Shown here: one piece after another, positions 1 to 7,020 of the stretch
How positions within the stretch are numbered: the stretch's first letter is position 1
Layout: each line of letters starts with the position of its first letter
NCBI GenBank assembly: GCA_012965625.1
Contig: DTSC01000062.1
Span: 1-8,771, forward strand
Direction: 5' to 3'
Origin: Flavobacteriales bacterium
Lineage (GTDB): Bacteria > Bacteroidota > Bacteroidia > NORP154
DNA: 8,771 bases
Program-made: the position numbers and the translations under genes
Notes under the pieces: generated by a model
Told to the model about the DNA's origin: nothing
Databases searched by the model: none
What the model saw: the letters and a program-made list of their open reading frames with translations, nothing else

Positions 1-1007
1 AGTTTCAATATATCATCTCCAACAGTCTCTTTTTCTGAAGCATGACATTGAAGAACAGGCGCAGATAAGCCACTGCCAAAATTTTTTGTTCCAGTAAAGA
101 CCCTTGCTTCATCCCAAAGCCCATTAGAAATAAAAGAATCCAAGATCTTCTTGCCACCTTCAATAATTATTGAACTTATACCTCTTCTATAAAGATCTGC
201 CATCATCAAATCCAGGGAATTCCCCTTCTTCTCTAATAGTATATATTCGACATTGTCTTTTTGCCCTTCCTTGGTAGAATTATATACTAAGGTATTAGCC
301 GCATTATCAAACACCTTGAATTGTTGATCAATTCTATTATTAAAGTCCAGAAGAATCCGAATGGGATTTTTTCCATCCCATTCCCTCGCAGTCAAAGCAG
401 GATTATCTACCAAGACAGTATTGGTTCCGACAAGAATCGCAGCTTCTTCTGTTCTCCATTTATGAACCAGCTTTTTTGACAATTCCCCTGTAATCCATTC
501 TTGTTTCGCAGGCTCAGGAGCAATGAACCCATCAGGGGTCTGTGCCCATTTCAAAATAACATAAGGTCGTTTCTTCTTATGAAAAGTATAAAATCTTTTA
601 TTTAATGTTCTGCATTCATCTTCCAATATACCATGGATCACTTTGCATCCACCATCTTGCAAGACCTTAATTCCGTTGCCAGCGACATTTGGGTTGTCAT
701 CAAATGCACCTATAACAACTTTGGGAATCTTATATTTCCTTATAATATCTGTGCAGGGTGGCGTTTTCCCATGGTGAGCGCAAGGCTCCAGGTTTACATA
801 AAGTGTCGACTCAGATAATTTAGACTTGTCCCGGACAGAATTAATAGCATTAACTTCAGCATGTTCTCGCCCATATTCCTTATGATACCCTTCGCCAATA
901 ATAATTCCCTGGCAGACAGCCAATGCTCCAACCATAGGATTGGGAGCCGCCATGCCCAGGCCTTTTCTTGCCAGAAGGAGGCAACGCTTCATAAATTTCT
1001 CGTCCAT
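1..1007 (-). CDS. ribD: RibD, bifunctional riboflavin biosynthesis deaminase/reductase (3' end cut by window edge)
   Basis: Catalyses two successive cytosolic steps of riboflavin synthesis: deamination of the diaminopyrimidine made from GTP, then NADPH-dependent reduction of the ribose side chain. I translated the minus strand and read 335 codons without a stop. The N-terminal deaminase domain (about residues 1-145) has NPMVG at 23-27, the HAE motif at 49-51 (zinc ligand H49, catalytic E51) and PCAHHGKTPPC at 75-85 (zinc ligands C76 and C85). The reductase domain follows, with RPYVILKWAQTPDGFIA, then LVGTNTVLVDNPALTAR and finally IIIEGGKKILDSFI. Family members are usually about 345-370 residues, so only the last few dozen residues lie outside the window. 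The start is the ATG at 1007; a stop lies five codons upstream and no better in-frame ATG exists. No Shine-Dalgarno is visible, which is common in Bacteroidota. It is divergent from the giant surface-protein gene, with 77 nt between start codons. Identification is firm. Confidence 0.95.
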   Translation of the reverse strand, partial: MDEKFMKRCLLLARKGLGMAAPNPMVGALAVCQGIIIGEGYHKEYGREHAEVNAINSVRDKSKLSESTLYVNLEPCAHHGKTPPCTDIIRKYKIPKVVIGAFDDNPNVAGNGIKVLQDGGCKVIHGILEDECRTLNKRFYTFHKKKRPYVILKWAQTPDGFIAPEPAKQEWITGELSKKLVHKWRTEEAAILVGTNTVLVDNPALTAREWDGKNPIRILLDFNNRIDQQFKVFDNAANTLVYNSTKEGQKDNVEYILLEKKGNSLDLMMADLYRRGISSIIIEGGKKILDSFISNGLWDEARVFTGTKNFGSGLSAPVLQCHASEKETVGDDILK

Positions 1008-1084
1008 AATAATCAAACATTATCGCTAAAGCTGACAAATTTTCGGATAATTTGAAGAATTTCCTAATTTCGGTCTTCTGTATT
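1008..1084. promoter_or_regulatory. Divergent ribD / giant-protein intergenic region
   Basis: These 77 nt separate the ATG of ribD from the ATG of the giant surface-protein gene, so promoters for both must lie here or inside the opposing 5' ends. I see no convincing TTG plus TAnnTTTG pair. TAATTTG at 1048-1054 and, on the minus strand, AATGTTTG just before the ribD start are only partial matches. No riboswitch-like structure (for example an FMN element) fits in so short a stretch. Confidence 0.3.
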
Positions 1085-4000
1085 ATGAGTATTTATCGTT
1101 TTAGAATTTGGTTTTGGGGCTTTGTCTTTGTGTTAATAGCATGGATTCAGGTAGATCCCGTATATGGCCAGCCATATTTTCAAAAGTCATATGGCGGTGT
1201 AAATGGTGATGAAGGGAGGTCAGTCTGGATCACGAATGATGGAGGATACATAATAGGAGGCACCACCACCAGCTTTGGTTCTGGATCAGATGATGTTTAC
1301 CTGATTAAATTAGATGCTAACGGCGACACCATGTGGACCAAAGCTTCAGGCACTACGGCTTCAGAAAAAGGCTACTGCATACAGCAAACTGCTGATAATG
1401 GATATATTGTTGGAGGTGCAAACGGCAGCATGTATCTGAATAAATTGGACGTAACCGGAGCCTCTGTCTGGGCAAAATCTTATGGTGGCTCTTCTGTTGA
1501 TGAAGGACATTCGGTGCAGGAGACTTCTGGCAATGGCTATATCCTTGCGGGTTTTACAGCGAGTTTTGGTGCTGGAGGAAATGATGTTTACCTGGTAAAA
1601 ACGAATTCAACAGGCAACATTACCTGGGCTTCCACTTTTGGTGGAACAGGAAATGATCAAGCTTATTCTCTAGACCAGACAAATGACGGAGGATATATAA
1701 TATGTGGCCAAACAAATAGTTTTGGAGCCGGAAACGCTGACATATACCTTCTTAAAGTTAATTCCAGCGGAACGCTGCAATGGTCAAAAACTTATGGTGG
1801 TATGGCCAATGATGAAGGAAAATCTGTTTCTCAGACTGCAGACGGAGGCTATATCCTGGCTGGATACACAGAAAGTTATGGCGCCGGATTTAAAGATATA
1901 TATACTATTAAAACAGATTCACTAGGAACGGTATTGTGGTCAAAGACCTATGGTGAATATGATGGTGACGATATTTCCAATTATCTCTTAGAAACTCCTG
2001 GAAGCAATTATGTAATGACTGGTAGCACCAATAGCTTTGGTTCATCTACCATTGTAACATATTTATTAAAAATAGATAATGCAGGCAATCTTGTATGGCC
2101 TTATCCGGAAATGAGAATCTATGGTGGCAATTCTGGCACTGATATCAGTTATTCGATCAAACAAACTTCTGATGGTGGTTATGCAGTTGCTTCCAGTACA
2201 CAAAGCTATGGTGCCGGTGGTTATGACGCTTATGTAATTCGCACAAATTCTTTTGGTGATAGCAGCACCTGTGGAACAGGGGAAGTAAGCCCACAGGTGT
2301 CCAGTCCAAGTACGATAGAAGCTTCAGCACCCACAATTTCCAGTGCTGGAGGAATTGCTTCTGCAATTTCTGCAACGTCTGCCAATGTACCAACAGCATC
2401 TACTAAATTGCCATTAGGTGTTTTAATTACGACCACAAGTGTCAGCTGTTATGGAGCTAATGATGGACAGGCAGTTGCAACAGCTAATGCCGGTAGTCCA
2501 CCATATACCTATAACTGGTCTATAGGCAGCAGTACTACTTCTGTAAATACCGGATTGCCTCCGGGAACTTTTGCGCTCTCTGTTGTGGATGCTTTTGGCT
2601 GTCAGCAAACAGATAGTTTTACCATCCAGGAACCAGGCGAGCTTTTGATCTCTTTTACCGTTGACACGATTGCGGGATGTGGAGGTGGGTCCAATGGGGT
2701 AATCACAGGAAATATTACAGGGGGTACAGGTCCTTTTTCATACAATTGGTCCAATGGGAATAGCCTTACCAATACCAACAACACGTCACATACAATAAAC
2801 GGACTGGCAACAGGTACTTATAACCTTACTATAACGGATGCTAATGGATGCTCAACAGCTGATACCATCAAATCAGGCATGACCTTTACATCAGGTGGCA
2901 CGGATGCTAATTGTTCTACAGCAAATGGAAGTGCCTGGGTAAGTATTAGTGGAGGAGATTCCCCTTATTCCTATTTATGGAATGATCTGGGAGCACAAAC
3001 CAACGATACAGCCACCGGCCTTGCACCAGGGGTTTATACTGTTTTTGTCACTGACTCAAATGGCTGTTCTGATTCTGCCGCTGTCACCGTAAACAGCTTA
3101 TTCGGTGGTCCTTTAGTTACGATCGACTCCATAATTGATGTTGATTGTTTCGGAGCAGGCAATGGAGAGATATACATAACTATAACCGATGGCACTTTTG
3201 GCGTGCCACCATATACTATATTATGGTCTACAGGAGATATTACCGATGATATTACAGGATTGAGTGGAGGAACATATACGGTACAAGTAACTGAAACTGC
3301 CACTGGATGTATCACCTCTGCAGTTGCCACTGTGACGGAACCATCAGCAGCATTAACAGTAAGCATTACGGACAGCTCTGATATCACATGCTTTGGTGCC
3401 GGAGATGGTTCTGCTACGCTTAGTGCTTCTGGCGGAACAGTTCCTTTTACCTACAGCTGGTCTCCAACAGGAGGAAATGGAACGGTAGCTAACAATTTAA
3501 CTGCAAACACTTATACTGCAACAGTCCTCGATGCAAATGCTTGTTCTGCCACTATTAATGTCACTATTTCTGAACCCTCAGCCATATCACTTGTTACTGA
3601 TACCATTGGTGAAACTTGTAATGGAGGAGATGGCAAAGCGTGGGTAATTGTTGGAGGCGGTGTAGGGCCTTTCACCTATTTATGGAGTGATGTGGGTGCG
3701 CAGGTTACTGATACTGCATTTAATCTCATTGCAGGTACATACACGGTTACCGTTACAGATAATAATGGCTGCTCAAATACTGCGTCTGCCTCCATAGTTC
3801 AAAGTGGAAACCCACCAATAATCACTACCGATTCTGCCAATAATGTAACATGTAATGGTGGTGCTGATGGTTCTATCTATATAACAGTAACTGGTGGTGC
3901 AGGCCCTTATACCTACGCATGGTCACCTGGCTTGCAAACCACTGATGATATTACAGGGCTAAGTGCCGGCACAAATACCGTTACGGTTATCGACAATACT

Positions 4001-5983
4001 GGCTGTACAGCAACAAGCATCATCTCTATTACAGAGCCAAGCAGCTTGTCAATCGCTATTTCAGGAACTGATATCTCTTGTAGTGGTGCCGGAGATGGTA
4101 CGGCTTCAATAACAGCAAGCAATGGAACAGGCCCCTATACCTATGCGTGGTCATCTGGTGGATCAAATTCATCTGCAACAGGATTATCTGCCGGTTTTGC
4201 TGCAGTAACGGTTAGTGACGATTGTGGCGCAAGTTTAAGTGATTCTGTGAACATTATTAATCCAGCAGGGGTTACGATTTCAAATGAAGTGGCAGTAGAT
4301 ATATCCTGCTTTGGTGCAAATGATGGAACTATTACCATTACTGCCTCTGGAGGTACAAGCCCACTAGCCTATTCAATAGATGGAGGAACCACCTTTACCA
4401 ACACGACTGGACTTTTCACTGGACTGGGAGCAAATACCTACACGGTGGTAGTACAGGATTCAAATTTATGCCAAACATTCGGAACAGTACTCGTAGTTAA
4501 TGAACCTCCAGCTTTATCCATAGATTCAGAAACCGCTGTTGATATTTTTGGTTGTGCAGGGAACCTCAATGGGATGATTACTATTACAGCAAGTGGCGGC
4601 AGTGGACCCATCTCCTACTCCATCGACACAATAAATTATCAGGCAGGGGGAAGTTTTACAGGGCTGGCAGCTGGCAGCTATACTGTAGGAATACAAGATT
4701 CTGCCGGATGCAAATTGCTTGGAACCATACTTGCAATTAATGAAGCTACAGTTGTATTGATTGACTCTGAAACACTAACAGAAATTTCCTGCACCGGTGA
4801 TAGTAATGGAACAATAACCATTACTGCATCAGGAGGAACAGGCTCATATTTTTATTCTATTGATGGGGGTACTACCCTTATTAATACCAGTGGTGTCTTT
4901 ACAGGGCTGGGGCCAGGATCTTATGACATATTTATAATTGACACAGATACTTGTGTGGCACAAGGATCAACCTTAACATTGACGGATCCTGCAGGGGTTA
5001 GCATTGCCAATGAAACAAGCACTGACGTAAGCTGTTCAGGTAATGCAGATGGGACCATAAATATCACAGCCAGTGGTGGTACTGCTCCCCTAAGCTATTC
5101 TATTGACGGAGGCACAACATTCACTAATACCACAGGTAGCTTTACCGGACTTGTAACGGGCACATATGACATTGTTGTACAAGACAATAACGGCTGCACA
5201 GTATCAGGATCTGCCTTAACTATCTCTGAACCAACATCAGCTGTAACGATCGTATCAGACTCATCATCTGATGTAACAGGATGTTTTGGTGACGGAAATG
5301 GAAGCATCACCATAAATGCAACCGGTGGCATCCCTCCGCTCACATATTCAATTGACGGTGGGATCAGCTTTAGCAGCAATAGTGGTGTTTTTACAGACCT
5401 TGGCGGAGGATCCTACAATATCGTAGTGCAGGACTCCAATGGATGTAATGTAAATGGTTCGACAATTCTTATTTCAAGTCCACCAGCGATTACCGTACAA
5501 TCACAATCTAAAAACCCCACCAAAGGAAACTGTGATGGCAATGCTACTGTTGTCCCCAGTGGTGGAACGGGTGCTTTTACTTATCTGTGGAATGATCCGT
5601 TATCACAGACATTGTCGTCAGCGACAGACCTTTGTGGTGGCCCTTACAATGTTACCATAACGGATGCTAATGGTTGCGAAACCGTTGTAACCATAGAGTT
5701 GATCGCACCGAATAATGATCTGTTTATCCCCACAGCTTTCTCCCCAGACTCAGATGGGAATAACGACAAGTTTTATGTAAGAGGAGACCTGATCTCACTC
5801 AATATGGTTATCTATAACCGATGGGGTGAGAAAGTCTTTGAAACAACAGATAAAACCAAACGCTGGGATGGGAAACTGCACGGAACCGCCTTACCCTCTG
5901 ATTCATACGGTTATTATATTGAAGTGGTTCTACCTGATGGAACAGAACAAATATTCAAGGGCGATATTCTTTTGGTGAGATGA
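1085..5983 (+). CDS. Giant secreted beta-propeller / SprB-repeat protein with type B (CHU_C) T9SS sorting domain
   Basis: A 1632-residue surface or secreted protein, probably an adhesin exported by the type IX secretion system. Residues 1-29 are a signal peptide (basic start MSIYRFR, hydrophobic core, likely cleavage near VYG/QP). Residues 31-392 hold seven repeats of about 52 residues, patterned YGG..(N)D, then DGGYI..G, S(F/Y)GAG..D(V/I)Y, and G...W, as expected for a seven-bladed propeller. Residues 393-444 are a Ser/Thr/Ala-rich linker. Residues 445-1541 hold fourteen SprB-like repeats (C.G..DG, ASGG..P..Y, GL..GTY.V.V.D.NGC). Residues 1542-1632 are the gliding-motility-associated C-terminal domain (IPTAFSPDSDGNND, YNRWGEKVF, WDG, ending ILLVR). 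The open frame continues upstream to a TTG at 1052, but the first ATG is at 1085, and starting there leaves the signal peptide with a basic n-region, so I chose it. The stop overlaps the start of the PorP/SprF gene. It resembles SprB in repeats and sorting domain but is far shorter; whether it acts in gliding, adhesion or something else cannot be read from sequence. Confidence 0.93.
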   Translation: MSIYRFRIWFWGFVFVLIAWIQVDPVYGQPYFQKSYGGVNGDEGRSVWITNDGGYIIGGTTTSFGSGSDDVYLIKLDANGDTMWTKASGTTASEKGYCIQQTADNGYIVGGANGSMYLNKLDVTGASVWAKSYGGSSVDEGHSVQETSGNGYILAGFTASFGAGGNDVYLVKTNSTGNITWASTFGGTGNDQAYSLDQTNDGGYIICGQTNSFGAGNADIYLLKVNSSGTLQWSKTYGGMANDEGKSVSQTADGGYILAGYTESYGAGFKDIYTIKTDSLGTVLWSKTYGEYDGDDISNYLLETPGSNYVMTGSTNSFGSSTIVTYLLKIDNAGNLVWPYPEMRIYGGNSGTDISYSIKQTSDGGYAVASSTQSYGAGGYDAYVIRTNSFGDSSTCGTGEVSPQVSSPSTIEASAPTISSAGGIASAISATSANVPTASTKLPLGVLITTTSVSCYGANDGQAVATANAGSPPYTYNWSIGSSTTSVNTGLPPGTFALSVVDAFGCQQTDSFTIQEPGELLISFTVDTIAGCGGGSNGVITGNITGGTGPFSYNWSNGNSLTNTNNTSHTINGLATGTYNLTITDANGCSTADTIKSGMTFTSGGTDANCSTANGSAWVSISGGDSPYSYLWNDLGAQTNDTATGLAPGVYTVFVTDSNGCSDSAAVTVNSLFGGPLVTIDSIIDVDCFGAGNGEIYITITDGTFGVPPYTILWSTGDITDDITGLSGGTYTVQVTETATGCITSAVATVTEPSAALTVSITDSSDITCFGAGDGSATLSASGGTVPFTYSWSPTGGNGTVANNLTANTYTATVLDANACSATINVTISEPSAISLVTDTIGETCNGGDGKAWVIVGGGVGPFTYLWSDVGAQVTDTAFNLIAGTYTVTVTDNNGCSNTASASIVQSGNPPIITTDSANNVTCNGGADGSIYITVTGGAGPYTYAWSPGLQTTDDITGLSAGTNTVTVIDNTGCTATSIISITEPSSLSIAISGTDISCSGAGDGTASITASNGTGPYTYAWSSGGSNSSATGLSAGFAAVTVSDDCGASLSDSVNIINPAGVTISNEVAVDISCFGANDGTITITASGGTSPLAYSIDGGTTFTNTTGLFTGLGANTYTVVVQDSNLCQTFGTVLVVNEPPALSIDSETAVDIFGCAGNLNGMITITASGGSGPISYSIDTINYQAGGSFTGLAAGSYTVGIQDSAGCKLLGTILAINEATVVLIDSETLTEISCTGDSNGTITITASGGTGSYFYSIDGGTTLINTSGVFTGLGPGSYDIFIIDTDTCVAQGSTLTLTDPAGVSIANETSTDVSCSGNADGTINITASGGTAPLSYSIDGGTTFTNTTGSFTGLVTGTYDIVVQDNNGCTVSGSALTISEPTSAVTIVSDSSSDVTGCFGDGNGSITINATGGIPPLTYSIDGGISFSSNSGVFTDLGGGSYNIVVQDSNGCNVNGSTILISSPPAITVQSQSKNPTKGNCDGNATVVPSGGTGAFTYLWNDPLSQTLSSATDLCGGPYNVTITDANGCETVVTIELIAPNNDLFIPTAFSPDSDGNNDKFYVRGDLISLNMVIYNRWGEKVFETTDKTKRWDGKLHGTALPSDSYGYYIEVVLPDGTEQIFKGDILLVR
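1175..2260 (+). repeat. Seven protein repeats forming a probable beta-propeller
   Basis: Seven in-frame repeats, about 45-55 residues each, lie directly after the signal peptide. They begin at SYGGVNGDEG, ASGTTASEKG, SYGGSSVDEG, TFGGTGNDQA, TYGGMANDEG, TYGEYDGDDI and IYGGNSGTDI. Each has an aromatic-GG start, a DGGYI-like strand, usually SFGAG..D(V/I)YL(I/V)K, and G...W at the end. Repeat 2 is shortened, lacking the SFGAG segment. Repeat 6 has PGSN in place of DGG. Repeat 7 ends at NSFGDSST without the closing Trp. Seven units and this pattern suggest a seven-bladed propeller; the fold is inferred, the repeats are seen. Confidence 0.85.
2417..4264 (+). repeat. SprB-like repeats 1-8 (Trp class: P(Y/F)(T/S)Y.W)
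   Basis: Eight consecutive repeats of about 70-78 residues. Each has a first cysteine before a Gly-rich turn (C.G..DG or a variant), a GG..P(Y/F)(T/S)Y.W(S/N) strand, (G/N)L..G(T/V)Y and usually (D/N).(N/T)GC near the end. Most end in a (T/S)EP, QEP or NP linker. The form matches the SprB repeat family, an Ig-like fold found in large Bacteroidota adhesins. Approximate nucleotide bounds are R1 2417-2638, R2 2639-2875, R3 2876-3106, R4 3107-3343, R5 3344-3577, R6 3578-3802, R7 3803-4039 and R8 4040-4264; boundaries are uncertain by several residues. Confidence 0.87.
4265..5482 (+). repeat. SprB-like repeats 9-13 (SIDGG class, about 243-nt period)
   Basis: Five repeats of 80-83 residues, very regular in length. 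They share (D/E)(I/V)..C.G...G.ITI.A(S/T)GG at the front. In place of the tryptophan strand of repeats 1-8 they have YSIDGG(T/I)(T/S)F...(S/T)G.FT(G/D)L (YSIDTINYQAGGSFTGL in repeat 10). Starts are near 4265, 4508, 4748, 4991 and 5234. Each keeps one cysteine near the front and one near the end. Repeat 14 (about 5483-5707) returns to the Trp class (FTYLWNDPLSQ) just before the sorting domain. Confidence 0.87.
5708..5980 (+). other. Type B (CHU_C) T9SS C-terminal sorting domain
   Basis: The last 91 residues of the giant protein match the gliding-motility-associated C-terminal domain. It starts DLFIPTAFSPDSDGNNDKF (family: IPTAFSPNGDGxNDxF), continues VIYNRWGEKVF and WDGKLHG, then PSDSYGYYIEV, and ends KGDILLVR. 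In studied Bacteroidota this domain sends cargo such as SprB through the type IX translocon and works with a PorP/SprF protein. The acidic DSDGNND loop differs slightly from the consensus, but all landmarks are present. Confidence 0.93.
5980..5983 (+). other. ATGA stop/start overlap coupling the giant gene to porP/sprF
   Basis: The TGA stop of the giant protein (5981-5983) overlaps the ATG of the PorP/SprF gene (5980-5982). A second in-frame ATG follows at 5983. No separate ribosome-binding site is obvious, so reinitiation by ribosomes finishing the giant protein is the simplest reading. Confidence 0.8.
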
Positions 5984-6999
5984 TGGGTGCAACCAATAAG
6001 CAAAGAAAAGTATTTTATAGAATGTCCACATTCTTGTTTTTCGCTTATGGATTGGCAATTAACAATGTGCTTGCTCAGGACATACATTTTTCTCAATTCT
6101 ATACCTCTCCCATGCTGCTAAATCCCGGGGCCACCGGAACCTTTGATGGTTCGGCAAGGGCAGGAATCAATTACCGTAATCAATGGACCACACTTGGATC
6201 TAATTATCAGACCTATACCGCTACGTATGAAATGACCCTAATGAAGAAAAAATCCGGAGGAAATTTCATGGGTGTTGGCATCAATATGTTTTCTGATAAA
6301 GCCGGAACAGGCGCTTTGACAAGGACTTGCTTCAATTTATCAGGAGCTTACCATTTGCAGGTCAATGACGAGAACAATATAGCGCTTGGCTTGCAGGGCG
6401 GATACGGTCAAAGGGCCATTGACCAGGCTCAGTTAACCTGGGACAGCCAATACGATGGAAGTCAATACAATGCCGCATTACCATCTAATGAAACATTTTC
6501 AGACAAGGTAAGCTATATTGATGTTTCAGCAGGATTCTTATGGTCCTATACCATAAGCAATACAGCAGATGTGAATGCAGGAATTGGCGCATTCCATCTT
6601 AGTCAGCCTTCACAAACTTTGATAGCCTCCTCAGACGATATATTGCCAATGAAAATAGCTGCCCATGGCCAGGGCAGGTTTACCAAACGCAATTCAGATT
6701 TGGCCTATTATCCTAATTTTATGATTTCCTTGCAGGGACCGAATAAAGAAATAAATGGCGGTTTACTGATGAGGTATATGCTAAAAGAAAGCTCCAAATA
6801 TACTGGCTTTGTTAAAGGAAATGCGGTTTATTTTGGCGCAAATTATCGCTTGGGAGATGCAGCAATTATCCTTCTGGGGCTTGAAATCTCAGATTTTAAT
6901 CTCGGTTTATCTTACGATCTTAATATTTCTAATTTCAATAAAGCCACAGCAGGGGTTGGAGGATTTGAAATCTCAATGATCTACATAAAGTCGGATTAG
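5980..6999 (+). CDS. PorP/SprF-family outer-membrane protein, T9SS cargo partner
   Basis: A 339-residue member of the PorP/SprF family, predicted outer-membrane beta-barrels. In studied species, SprF is needed for secretion or surface attachment of the type B cargo SprB encoded beside it. The N-terminus is a signal peptide (KQRK..R, then FLFFAYGLAI, likely cleavage at VLA/QD, residue 32). The family hallmark follows: DIHFSQFYTSPMLLNPGATG, then GINYRNQW at about residues 62-69. Alternating hydrophobic strands with aromatic and Gly residues run to the end, which closes with FEISMIYIKSD. Length is normal for the family. I chose the ATG at 5980 because it keeps the basic n-region; ATGs at 5983 and 6022 are alternatives. 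It overlaps the upstream stop by 4 nt, so the two genes are surely one transcript and probably translationally coupled. I infer that its job is export or anchoring of that giant protein. Confidence 0.92.
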   Translation: MMGATNKQRKVFYRMSTFLFFAYGLAINNVLAQDIHFSQFYTSPMLLNPGATGTFDGSARAGINYRNQWTTLGSNYQTYTATYEMTLMKKKSGGNFMGVGINMFSDKAGTGALTRTCFNLSGAYHLQVNDENNIALGLQGGYGQRAIDQAQLTWDSQYDGSQYNAALPSNETFSDKVSYIDVSAGFLWSYTISNTADVNAGIGAFHLSQPSQTLIASSDDILPMKIAAHGQGRFTKRNSDLAYYPNFMISLQGPNKEINGGLLMRYMLKESSKYTGFVKGNAVYFGANYRLGDAAIILLGLEISDFNLGLSYDLNISNFNKATAGVGGFEISMIYIKSD

Positions 7000-7020
7000 A
7001 ACATCAGCTTGCCCAAAACG

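Noticed and set aside
633..1055. Short plus-strand open frames opposite the 5' half of ribD
   Set aside because: They lie antisense to a strongly conserved deaminase domain and show no protein-like features.
2157..5379. Several minus-strand open frames of 60-117 codons inside the giant gene (for example 3034-3387 and 5095-5379)
   Set aside because: They look alike because the repeats they oppose look alike, are rich in Pro/Val/Ser from antisense Gly/Thr codons, and have no recognisable domain.
2417..5707. DNA-level tandem repeat or CRISPR-like array
   Set aside because: The periodicity is in the protein. Shared runs of identical bases are only about 15 nt, and third positions have diverged.
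7000..7020. Bidirectional terminator between the convergent PorP/SprF and phosphatase genes
   Set aside because: The 21 nt hold no inverted repeat with a T-tract.
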